Assembly (NCBI GenBank): GCA_019359745.1
Contig: JAHHGT010000004.1
Coordinates: forward strand, 248,001-312,000
Direction of reading: 5' to 3'
Length of the DNA: 64,000 bases
Origin: Aphanothece saxicola GSE-SYN-MK-01-06B
GTDB taxonomy: Bacteria; Cyanobacteriota; Cyanobacteriia; PCC-6307; Cyanobiaceae
Shown one piece after another: positions 55,478 through 61,923 of the stretch; within the stretch, counting starts at the first letter, position 1, and each line of letters opens with the position of its first letter. Made by a program: the position numbers and the translations under genes. Below the pieces are notes generated by a model that saw only the letters and a list, made by a program, of their open reading frames with translations, was not told the origin of the DNA and did no database searches.

Positions 55478-55639
55478 ATGACAGGATTCTTACCTAGTAC
55501 CGAGTTGGCTTCAGCCGTGGTTCTCGGAAAGGAGCTGCTGCTGGCAGTGGTTCATGGAAGCCACCGAAAAACAAGATATACGCTCCCAAGGAAGGCCGTG
55601 AGAGAATTCAGAAACATGTTCCAAGCAGGTAATTATTAA
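55478..55639 (+). CDS. 53-residue protein coupled to TIGR02391 gene
   Basis: From ATG at 55478: MTGFLPSTELASAVVLGKEL, then LLAVVHGSHRKTRYTLPRKA and VREFRNMFQAGNY, ending TAA at 55637-55639. It is basic, with a hydrophobic N-terminal half and a charged C-terminal half. The stop and the next start share bases (TAATG), a strong sign of translational coupling to the TIGR02391 gene. AGGAG lies further upstream than usual (about 16 bases). No family is recognised. A small regulator, antitoxin or membrane-active partner are possible roles, all inferred. Confidence 0.6.
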   Translation: MTGFLPSTELASAVVLGKELLLAVVHGSHRKTRYTLPRKAVREFRNMFQAGNY

Positions 55640-56331
55640 TGCCTAAAGCACTGTTGGAACTTCCTCCTGAGGAGCTCCTCTCATTGCCGATTGATCAACT
55701 TGCCATTATCGCCTTACGACATATTGATTCAGCCCCAGAATGGAGTGCCCATAACTTCATACAGTTATCTCGAAACCAAGGGCTGGGGGAGCAGGCATCA
55801 CAGTGCTGGGCCGAGGCACTTAACTGGCTTATTTCGAAGAATCTAGTTGCGCAACCAAATCCGAACAATAGCTCTCCCGGAACAATCTTTGTAACACGTC
55901 TCGGTAAATCTGTACTGGAGTCTGGACTTGAGGCTGTTAAGGCATCTGAACGCCTTCAGTTTGACTTGCACCCAAGACTTGAGAGGGTGAAGTCACAGTT
56001 CCTGCTAGGTGAGTATGAGCTTGGGGCGTTTGCAGCAATGCGCGAAGTAGAGATTAGAGTACGTGAGCTGTCAGGTGCTGGGTCGTCGCTTGTCGGAGTT
56101 AAGCTGATGAGAGAGGCATTTCGAGAGGGAGGAAAGCTTGCCAATCCAGATCTTGATCCTGGAGAACGGGTTGGGGTAATGGAGCTTTTTGCTGGAGCAA
56201 TCGGAACCTTTAAGAACCCGCCGAGCCACAGACAGGTTGATTATGCAAACCCAACAGAGGCCTCAGAAGTTATACTTCTTGCAGATCTTCTCATGCGCTT
56301 ACTTGATCGTAGTCGAGTGGAAGGCCGGTAA
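55639..56331 (+). CDS. TIGR02391/Hypoth_Ymh family protein
   Basis: 230 residues. The N-terminal half is a helical/winged-helix-like region (PPEELLSLPIDQLAIIALRH; GTIFVTRLGKSVLESGLEAV). The C-terminal half carries the Ymh domain: GEYELGAFAAMREVEIRVRE, LVGVKLMREAFREGGKLANP, LDPGERVGVMELFAGAIGTF and KNPPSHRQVDY. This HEPN-like helical domain with a FKNPxSHR end is typical of TIGR02391, often found near restriction-modification genes. Function unproven; RNase (HEPN) activity is a reasonable hypothesis. AT-richer than the backbone. It is coupled to the 53-residue gene and followed after 123 bases by the AAA gene. Confidence 0.85.
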   Translation: MPKALLELPPEELLSLPIDQLAIIALRHIDSAPEWSAHNFIQLSRNQGLGEQASQCWAEALNWLISKNLVAQPNPNNSSPGTIFVTRLGKSVLESGLEAVKASERLQFDLHPRLERVKSQFLLGEYELGAFAAMREVEIRVRELSGAGSSLVGVKLMREAFREGGKLANPDLDPGERVGVMELFAGAIGTFKNPPSHRQVDYANPTEASEVILLADLLMRLLDRSRVEGR

Positions 56332-56454
56332 GTGTATAAACTCTTCTATCTTCGGGCGTATAACACCAAATGCAGAAGGCGGGAGGCAGGTATTTCTAGG
56401 TTCCAGTCTTGTCTCTTGCCTGCTTCTGATCTGGAGCAATATGTTTGAACTTGC
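56332..56454 (+). other. Spacer between TIGR02391 and AAA genes
   Basis: 123 bases without a confident gene. A different-frame ORF (56189-56458) crosses it and ends in an ATGA overlap with the AAA start; see findings. It contains GGAG 18 bases before the AAA ATG and imperfect GGCAGG/CCTGC complementarity. No terminator is obvious, so the two genes are probably on one transcript. Confidence 0.4.
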
Positions 56455-57963
56455 ATGAAAATACGAATTAGTAACGTAAAAGGGATTTCGAGTCTTGATT
56501 TTGAGGTCCCATCTAGTGGGGTCTGGATAATGACGGGGCTTAATGGCTCCGGTAAATCTACCGTACTTGCGGCCCTATATCGCATTAGGTACTCGTACGC
56601 TTTCCAGCAATTTTTCCGGACAAGCCCTTTAGCCAATCGAGTTGATCTTTATGACGAGGCCTCAATAACCTATGAAATCAATGGCCACTCCGTAACGTAT
56701 AAGTATGGAGGCCAAAGATGGCGGGCGACTCCTCGCGACAATTCAACCATCTTACGAAACTTCCCTTATTCAGCCATTTCTTATCTAGAAGCAAATTCCG
56801 AACGGATTGAGCCTTTTGCAGATGAGATTACTCACAATAGGCTAAGGGATGCCAGTGATGATGTTAAGGACTTTCTGGTAATGGTGTTAGCAGACAATAA
56901 ATGGAATAATTTGAAGTTCATTAACACTCGGAGGGGAAGAGGGAATGAGGCATTCTTAATTCCATATCGGCCTGGCCAGGGCCACCCATATAAATATTAC
57001 TCCGAGAAAAGCTTTAGCCTTGGCGAGCTTTGCATTCTTCGTCTGGCTACGCGTCTATCGAAAATCCAGAATGACGGTCTTGTGTTAATCGATGAAATTG
57101 AAATGGCACTCCATCCGCAGGCTCAAGTTCGCCTGCTTGAGAAATTACGCACCGTAAGCCAAGCTAAAAACACAACGATTATTTTTTCCACTTATTCTGC
57201 CTCCATTATAAAGACAGCAGGACGGCGCCAGCTTATCCATCTTGTGAATGACGGTAGCAACACCATCGAGGTGATTAGGAATCCCTATCCGGCACAGATA
57301 CTTGGTGAAATCGCTTTCGATGATGAATTAGGAGCGGACTTTATCTTTTTTGTTGAAGATAAGCAGGCAAAGATGCTTCTTGAGCAGATGATTCAAGAGT
57401 ATCTGGCAGTAGCTAATCCGAACATTAACTACCAACCTCTCTGCAAGATCGCACCGGTTGGCGGATATGTTCAGGTCTTAGAATTCGTGAACGGCTCATC
57501 GCAAATATTCCCTAGCTACGTTCGTAGAATTGCCTTCTTGGATGAAGACGTGAAGACCGAATCTCTACAGTCTGCTCAGCAGCGGAATGATCGTCGGCTA
57601 TTAGATCTCTTTGCCAGATCTCAAAGAATATTGAACTATTTGCCTTGCACGCCTGAGATGGGAGTTGTCGATATGATCGAGGGTGGTCACATGCGCGTCG
57701 AAATCCGGAATTGCTTTCCAGGCCATGCGGTCAATTTTGATCGACTAACTCAGTCTGCAGATTATCGCGCTCTAAACAGCCAGAAGCCGCGAGATCTCGC
57801 CAAGAAGAAAGTTAGTAATATGGTCGAAAAAGTGAGCCAAGCTACTGGAATGGATGACGTGCAGATTAGGCGCATTCTTTACAGGGCATACACAAAACAT
57901 AGGTATGGCAATGCGATTGGGGATTTGCGTGCCTTGCTTGGCCCTATATTCAATGCAGGGTAA
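56455..57963 (+). CDS. OLD-like AAA ATPase with TOPRIM-type C-terminal domain
   Basis: 502 residues. N-terminal SMC/ABC-like ATPase: MKIRISNVKGISSLDFEVPS, Walker A GLNGSGKST (28-36), signature-like FSLGE (187-191), Walker B LVLIDEIEMALHP (Asp213-Glu214) and the H/switch FSTYSASII. The C-terminal domain from about residue 290 has FIFFVEDKQAKMLLEQMI (Glu301) and AFLDEDV (Asp363, Asp365), the Glu and DxD of a TOPRIM nuclease. The layout is that of OLD-family and GajA-like defence nucleases, though the sequence is a divergent member. AT-rich; likely acquired. A weak hairpin follows the stop near 57987-58018. Confidence 0.85.
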   Translation: MKIRISNVKGISSLDFEVPSSGVWIMTGLNGSGKSTVLAALYRIRYSYAFQQFFRTSPLANRVDLYDEASITYEINGHSVTYKYGGQRWRATPRDNSTILRNFPYSAISYLEANSERIEPFADEITHNRLRDASDDVKDFLVMVLADNKWNNLKFINTRRGRGNEAFLIPYRPGQGHPYKYYSEKSFSLGELCILRLATRLSKIQNDGLVLIDEIEMALHPQAQVRLLEKLRTVSQAKNTTIIFSTYSASIIKTAGRRQLIHLVNDGSNTIEVIRNPYPAQILGEIAFDDELGADFIFFVEDKQAKMLLEQMIQEYLAVANPNINYQPLCKIAPVGGYVQVLEFVNGSSQIFPSYVRRIAFLDEDVKTESLQSAQQRNDRRLLDLFARSQRILNYLPCTPEMGVVDMIEGGHMRVEIRNCFPGHAVNFDRLTQSADYRALNSQKPRDLAKKKVSNMVEKVSQATGMDDVQIRRILYRAYTKHRYGNAIGDLRALLGPIFNAG

Positions 57964-57986
57964 GCATAGAAATTTTATTCGCATGG

Positions 57987-58018
57987 ACGACTAACTCTTC
58001 GCCTCGCTACGAGTTGTC
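57987..58018 (+). terminator. Weak hairpin after AAA gene
   Basis: AACTC...GAGTT stem extended by GGAC/GTCC after a four-base bulge, about 25 bases beyond the AAA stop. No T-run. It could end cassette transcription, but support is slight. Confidence 0.3.
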
Positions 58019-58024
58019 CGCCAG

Positions 58025-58200
58025 TTATGGAAGCGTTTGGCACATATCAAGAACCCCTGCACTCTGGCTGCCTATCTCCTCCAAGCAGCTCACCTCGATC
58101 TGAATCACCATGCCCCCCCCCCCCTGGGTGGAGACGATTTCCGGCCAGTCTTGCCCCGGTCGTAACCCTGCTGGCATCCTGAAGGGGCAAAACTCCTCCC
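58025..58200 (-). pseudogene. Possible C-terminal gene remnant, minus strand
   Basis: The minus strand reads a protein-like end: EEFCPFRMPAGLRPGQDWPE then IVSTQGGGGMVIQIEVSCLE and EIGSQSAGVLDMCQTLP, stop at 58025. Upstream the frame runs into the 5' part of hsdM, where it is only a shadow. The GGGG is encoded by the poly-C/poly-G tract. This may be the leftover end of a gene truncated when the restriction operon or cassette inserted. No family identified. Confidence 0.3.
58113..58124 (+). repeat. Homopolymer C12
   Basis: Twelve consecutive C bases, 80 bases before the hsdM start codon. Homopolymers of this length are prone to slippage. The hsdM frame has a TAA at 58163-58165 between the tract and its start, so slippage cannot fuse a reading frame to hsdM; only spacing or transcription could change. 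Confidence 0.8.
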
Positions 58201-58204
58201 CCCG

Positions 58205-59980
58205 TTGACCTACGCCGCTGAAAGCCCGCTGAGCGACGCCGGCACCAACGACGTCCTCCACGACGAGTTCCTCGGTGCCCTCGCCGCCCTGGGCGGATCT
58301 GCGGGCAATGGCCGCCTGCGGGAGACGCTGGAGTGGGAGGAGGCCCACTACGAAGCCGTGAAGGTCGACCTTCTAGGCCGCCGCCTGATCGTGAACGGCC
58401 GCGGCCGTGGTGGCTCGGTCGCCCTGGCGGAAGGTACAGCGGGGGAAACCTCCGGCAATGGCCAGCCCACCACCCGCGCCCCCAACGGATCCCGCGCCGC
58501 CTCGCCCCTAAGCTCCTTCGAGCAGGCGTTCCGCGCCATCGACGACTGCCTTCGCAAGGAGGCGGGCTGCGGCACCGAGCTTGACTACACTGAGCAGACC
58601 TCCTGGCTGCTGTTCCTCAAGTACCTCGACGGACTCGAAGACGACAAGGCCGCCGTAGCCGCCCTGGAGGGCCGCAGCTACACCCCCATTCTGGAGGAGC
58701 CCTACCGCTGGAACAGCTGGGCGGCGCCGAAGAGCGCCAGCGGCCAGCTGGATCACCACGCCGCCCTCACCGGCGACGACCTGCGCGACTTCGTGAACGG
58801 GCGCCTGTTTCCCTACCTGGAGCGCTTCAAACAGAGCGCCAGCGGTCCGAACACGATCGAGTACAAGATCGGTGAGATCTTCGGCGAACTGCGCAACAAG
58901 ATCTCCAGCGGCTACAACCTGCGCGAAATCATTGATGTGATCGATGGCCTGCGCTTCCGCTCCCAGGCCGAGAAGCATGAGCTCTCGATGCTCTATGAGG
59001 AGAAGATCAAGCGCATGGGCAACGCCGGCCGGAACGGCGGTGAGTACTACACGCCCCGGCCCCTGATCCGCGCCATGGTGAATGTGGTGAACCCCCAGAT
59101 CGGCGAGTCGGTCTACGACCCTGCCGTGGGCTCCGCCGGCTTCCTGTGCGAAGCGTTTGAATTCATGCGCAGGGGCGGATCCACCGGGGCGGAACTCAGC
59201 ACCGCCGATCTGGATACGCTGCAGAGCCGCACCTTCACAGGCAAGGAGAAGAAGAGCCTAGCCTATGTGATCGCGATCATGAACATGATTCTGCATGGCA
59301 TCGAGGCGCCCAAGGTGCTGCACACCAACACCCTCACCGAGAACCTCAGCGATGTGCAGGAGCGCGATCGCTTCGATGTGATCCTCGCCAACCCACCGTT
59401 CGGCGGCAGCGAACGCAAGGAGGTGCAACAGAACTTTGAGATCCGCACGGGTGAAACGGCGTTTCTGTTTCTGCAGCACTCCATCCGATTGCTGCGGGGC
59501 GGCGGCCGCGCCGGCGTGGTGATCAAGAACACCTTCCTCTCGAACTCCGACAACGCCTCGGTGGCCCTGCGCCATAAGTTGCTGTCCGACTGCAGCCTGC
59601 ACACGGTGCTCGTCTGCCCCGGCGGCACCTTCCAGGGGGCGGGGGTGAAAACGGTGGTGCTGTTCTTCGAGAAAGGAGCCCCCACCCGCAAGGTGTGGTT
59701 TTACCAGCTCGATCCCGGCCGCAACCTGGGTAAGAATGCCGCGCTTAACGACGCGGACCTCGCTGAGTTCGTTTCCCTCCAAAATACTTTCGCTGACTCA
59801 CCAAAGAGCTGGAGCCTTGACGCCACGTCCATTGACCAATCAACCTTTGAGCTTTCGAGCAAGAATCCGAATGGAGTTGAGCAAATTGCTCATCGCAGCC
59901 CTGCGGACATCATGGAGGAAATCGCCGTGCTCGATGCTGAAAGCGCAGAAGTGCTAGGACGAATCAGGGAGATTCTATGA
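58205..59980 (+). CDS. hsdM: Type I restriction-modification DNA methyltransferase subunit HsdM
   Basis: 591 residues from TTG at 58205, the only plausible start. Residues ~16-75 form a winged-helix-like extension (DEFLGALAALGGSAGNGRLR ... EEAHYEAVKVDLLGRRLIVN, GRGRGGSVALAE), not present in classical HsdM. The HsdM N-terminal helical domain begins near 105 (SSFEQAFRAIDDCLRKEAGC). AdoMet motif I DPAVGSAGF is at 305-313 and the catalytic NPPF at 396-399, giving N6-adenine methylation with HsdS. Base composition switches from GC-rich to AT-richer near 59735, in the last ~80 codons. It overlaps hsdS by 4 bases. Confidence 0.94.
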   Translation: MTYAAESPLSDAGTNDVLHDEFLGALAALGGSAGNGRLRETLEWEEAHYEAVKVDLLGRRLIVNGRGRGGSVALAEGTAGETSGNGQPTTRAPNGSRAASPLSSFEQAFRAIDDCLRKEAGCGTELDYTEQTSWLLFLKYLDGLEDDKAAVAALEGRSYTPILEEPYRWNSWAAPKSASGQLDHHAALTGDDLRDFVNGRLFPYLERFKQSASGPNTIEYKIGEIFGELRNKISSGYNLREIIDVIDGLRFRSQAEKHELSMLYEEKIKRMGNAGRNGGEYYTPRPLIRAMVNVVNPQIGESVYDPAVGSAGFLCEAFEFMRRGGSTGAELSTADLDTLQSRTFTGKEKKSLAYVIAIMNMILHGIEAPKVLHTNTLTENLSDVQERDRFDVILANPPFGGSERKEVQQNFEIRTGETAFLFLQHSIRLLRGGGRAGVVIKNTFLSNSDNASVALRHKLLSDCSLHTVLVCPGGTFQGAGVKTVVLFFEKGAPTRKVWFYQLDPGRNLGKNAALNDADLAEFVSLQNTFADSPKSWSLDATSIDQSTFELSSKNPNGVEQIAHRSPADIMEEIAVLDAESAEVLGRIREIL

Positions 59981-61131
59981 AACAAGGATGGAAAACCAGC
60001 ACATTAGGTGACGTGTTGGATGTCCTTCGGAATGGCCTTAACTGCAAGCAAGACAAGCGAGGTAAGGGCGAAAGGATTTCTCGGATCGAGAGCATTTCAG
60101 AGGCAATCTTCGACTTGAAAAGGGTCGGCTATGCCCAACTGACTGAGCGAGAGAAGGAGCGGTATCGACTCATGCAGGGCGATATTCTGTTTAGTCATAT
60201 TAATAGCGTGATTCATGTCGGTAAGACTGCCCTGTTCGACGGCGTCGAGCCGGTTTATCACGGCGTAAACCTGCTGCTTATGAGGCCAAAGGAGAGCCTG
60301 ACTTCAGCGTATTTGCAATATGCGCTGATGTACCTGTTTTCTAGTGGCTACTGGCGGGGAGTTTGCAAGCAGTCCGTCAATCAGGCGAGTGTGAATCAGC
60401 AGGACATTTCTAGAGTTGAGATTTGTTTTCCCGAAGCACTCCCCGAACAGCAGCGAATCGCCGCCCTTCTCGACGAAGCGTTTGCGTGCCTCGCCACCGC
60501 CAAAGCCACCGCCGAACAGAACCTCCAGAACGCCCGCGCACTTTTTGAGAGTCACCTTCAAGCCGTCTTCTGTCAGCGGGGGGAGGGGTGGGTGGAAACG
60601 ACGCTCGACAAGATTTCGACCAACCTCGATAGCAGGCGAGTTCCCATCACCAAGAACCTCCGAAGCAGTGGCGAGTATCCCTACTACGGTGCGTCAGGCA
60701 TCGTTGATTACGTTGCGGACTACATTTTCGAGGGCGACAATCTGTTGGTTTCTGAAGACGGAGCGAATCTGCTGGCGAGAACGACCCCCGTCGCATTCTC
60801 GGTGACCGGCAGATACTGGGTCAATAACCACGCACACATTCTGCACTTTGATAGAATGGCGACCCAGCGGTTTGTCGAGTTCTACTTAGAAAGTATCAAG
60901 CTTGATGAATTCATTACTGGCGCAGCACAGCCAAAGCTCAACCAGAGAGCGCTAAACGCGATTCCAATACCGATTCCAGAATCGGTTGAGGAGCAGGCAA
61001 AGATTGTCAATGGAGTTAAGGCACTTCAGGAAGAAACCCGACACCTCACCCGCCTCTACGAACGCAAACTCGCTGCCCTGGAGGAACTGAAGAAGTCCCT
61101 CCTGCACCAAGCGTTCAACGGTGAGCTGTGA
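59977..61131 (+). CDS. hsdS: Type I restriction-modification specificity subunit HsdS
   Basis: 384 residues with two target-recognition domains. TRD1 starts GWKTSTLGDVLDVLRNGLNC, then a long coiled-coil spacer PEQQRIAALLDEAFACLATA continuing KATAEQNLQNARALFESHLQ. TRD2 starts GWVETTLDKISTNLDSRRVP and ends with the second helix (EEQAKIVNGVKALQEETRHL ... RKLAALEELKKSLLHQAF). Each TRD reads half of a bipartite DNA target. AT-richer TRDs beside a GC-richer spacer point to exchange by recombination. Overlaps hsdM (ATGA). Confidence 0.94.
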   Translation: MKQGWKTSTLGDVLDVLRNGLNCKQDKRGKGERISRIESISEAIFDLKRVGYAQLTEREKERYRLMQGDILFSHINSVIHVGKTALFDGVEPVYHGVNLLLMRPKESLTSAYLQYALMYLFSSGYWRGVCKQSVNQASVNQQDISRVEICFPEALPEQQRIAALLDEAFACLATAKATAEQNLQNARALFESHLQAVFCQRGEGWVETTLDKISTNLDSRRVPITKNLRSSGEYPYYGASGIVDYVADYIFEGDNLLVSEDGANLLARTTPVAFSVTGRYWVNNHAHILHFDRMATQRFVEFYLESIKLDEFITGAAQPKLNQRALNAIPIPIPESVEEQAKIVNGVKALQEETRHLTRLYERKLAALEELKKSLLHQAFNGEL

Positions 61132-61141
61132 GCCCCAGGCG

Positions 61142-61840
61142 ATGTCTGCAAACCCTCCCGCTTCGGCTCCCATCACCACCATCGGCATCGATGTGGGAGG
61201 CCACAGCAAGGGCTTCCATGCCGTGGCCCTCTGTAATGGCGCCTATGCTTGCCAGCTGAGCAGCCGGGATATTCTGGAGCTCAGCCATTGGTGCCGCAGC
61301 GTGATCGGTGCCAGCGTGATAGCCATTGATGCCCCATGCCGCTGGAGCCCCACTGGCCGCGCGCGTCCCTGCGAACGGGAGTTGATGCAGCAGGGCATCT
61401 TCTGCTTCGCAACACCCAGCCGCGAAAAGGCCGAACAACATCCCAGCGGCTACTTCGACTGGATGCGTCACGGGGCAGATCTCTACGAGGCCCTGAAGGA
61501 TTCCCACCCGCTGCTCACCAGCCTGCCCAGTACGGTCCAATGCTGCTGCTTTAAAACCTTCCCCCATGCCATCACCTGGCATCTGCGGGGCGGGGAGACC
61601 AAGGCTCGCCAGAAGCGTCCGCAGCGCACGGCCCTGCTCGCCCAGGCCGGTATCACCACCGCAACTCTTACCAACATCGATTGGATCGATGCCGCCCTCT
61701 GTGCCCTCACAGCCCATCGGGTCGCCATCGGTGCTTCCTGCCTTGCATTTGGCGAGCCGAACACCGGCCTGATCGTGGTGCCTGAACGTCCTGGACCGTC
61801 GGGCGAGACAGGCCTGGATCGGCCAAACTTATCCGTATGA
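61142..61840 (+). CDS. DUF429 family protein inside the hsd operon
   Basis: 232 residues from ATG at 61142; a GTG at 61121 overlapping hsdS is an alternative. RNase H/actin-like fold: TTIGIDVGGHSKGFHAVAL (first Asp), AIDAPCRWSPTGRARPCERE (second Asp, Cys), and a late DWIDAALCALTAHRV (Asp-Ala). The PSTVQCCCFKTFPHAITWHL segment is also family-like. DUF429 is a predicted nuclease of unknown role. It starts 10 bases after hsdS and its stop is overlapped by the 28-residue ORF (ATGA), so it is a member of the restriction operon rather than a bystander. Confidence 0.82.
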   Translation: MSANPPASAPITTIGIDVGGHSKGFHAVALCNGAYACQLSSRDILELSHWCRSVIGASVIAIDAPCRWSPTGRARPCERELMQQGIFCFATPSREKAEQHPSGYFDWMRHGADLYEALKDSHPLLTSLPSTVQCCCFKTFPHAITWHLRGGETKARQKRPQRTALLAQAGITTATLTNIDWIDAALCALTAHRVAIGASCLAFGEPNTGLIVVPERPGPSGETGLDRPNLSV

Positions 61841-61923
61841 CTGCCTCGGCCCGCCCATCCAGCTATCACTACGTGGCGGATAAGCAGGTGTTGCACACCA
61901 TCCCGGCCGAGCTGATCCCATGA
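61837..61923 (+). CDS. 28-residue micro-ORF coupled to hsdR
   Basis: MTASARPSSYHYVADKQVLH then TIPAELIP, stop TGA at 61921-61923. It overlaps DUF429 upstream and hsdR downstream by 4 bases each (ATGA, ATGA). Such double coupling is unlikely by chance and suggests it is at least translated to carry ribosomes into hsdR. It may be a functional micropeptide or a remnant of a longer gene. No family recognised. Confidence 0.5.
   Translation: MTASARPSSYHYVADKQVLHTIPAELIP

Noticed and set aside
58110-58210. Phase-variable fusion of an upstream ATG to hsdM through the C12 tract
   Set aside because: The hsdM frame has TAA at 58163-58165, so no tract length can join the upstream ATG to hsdM.
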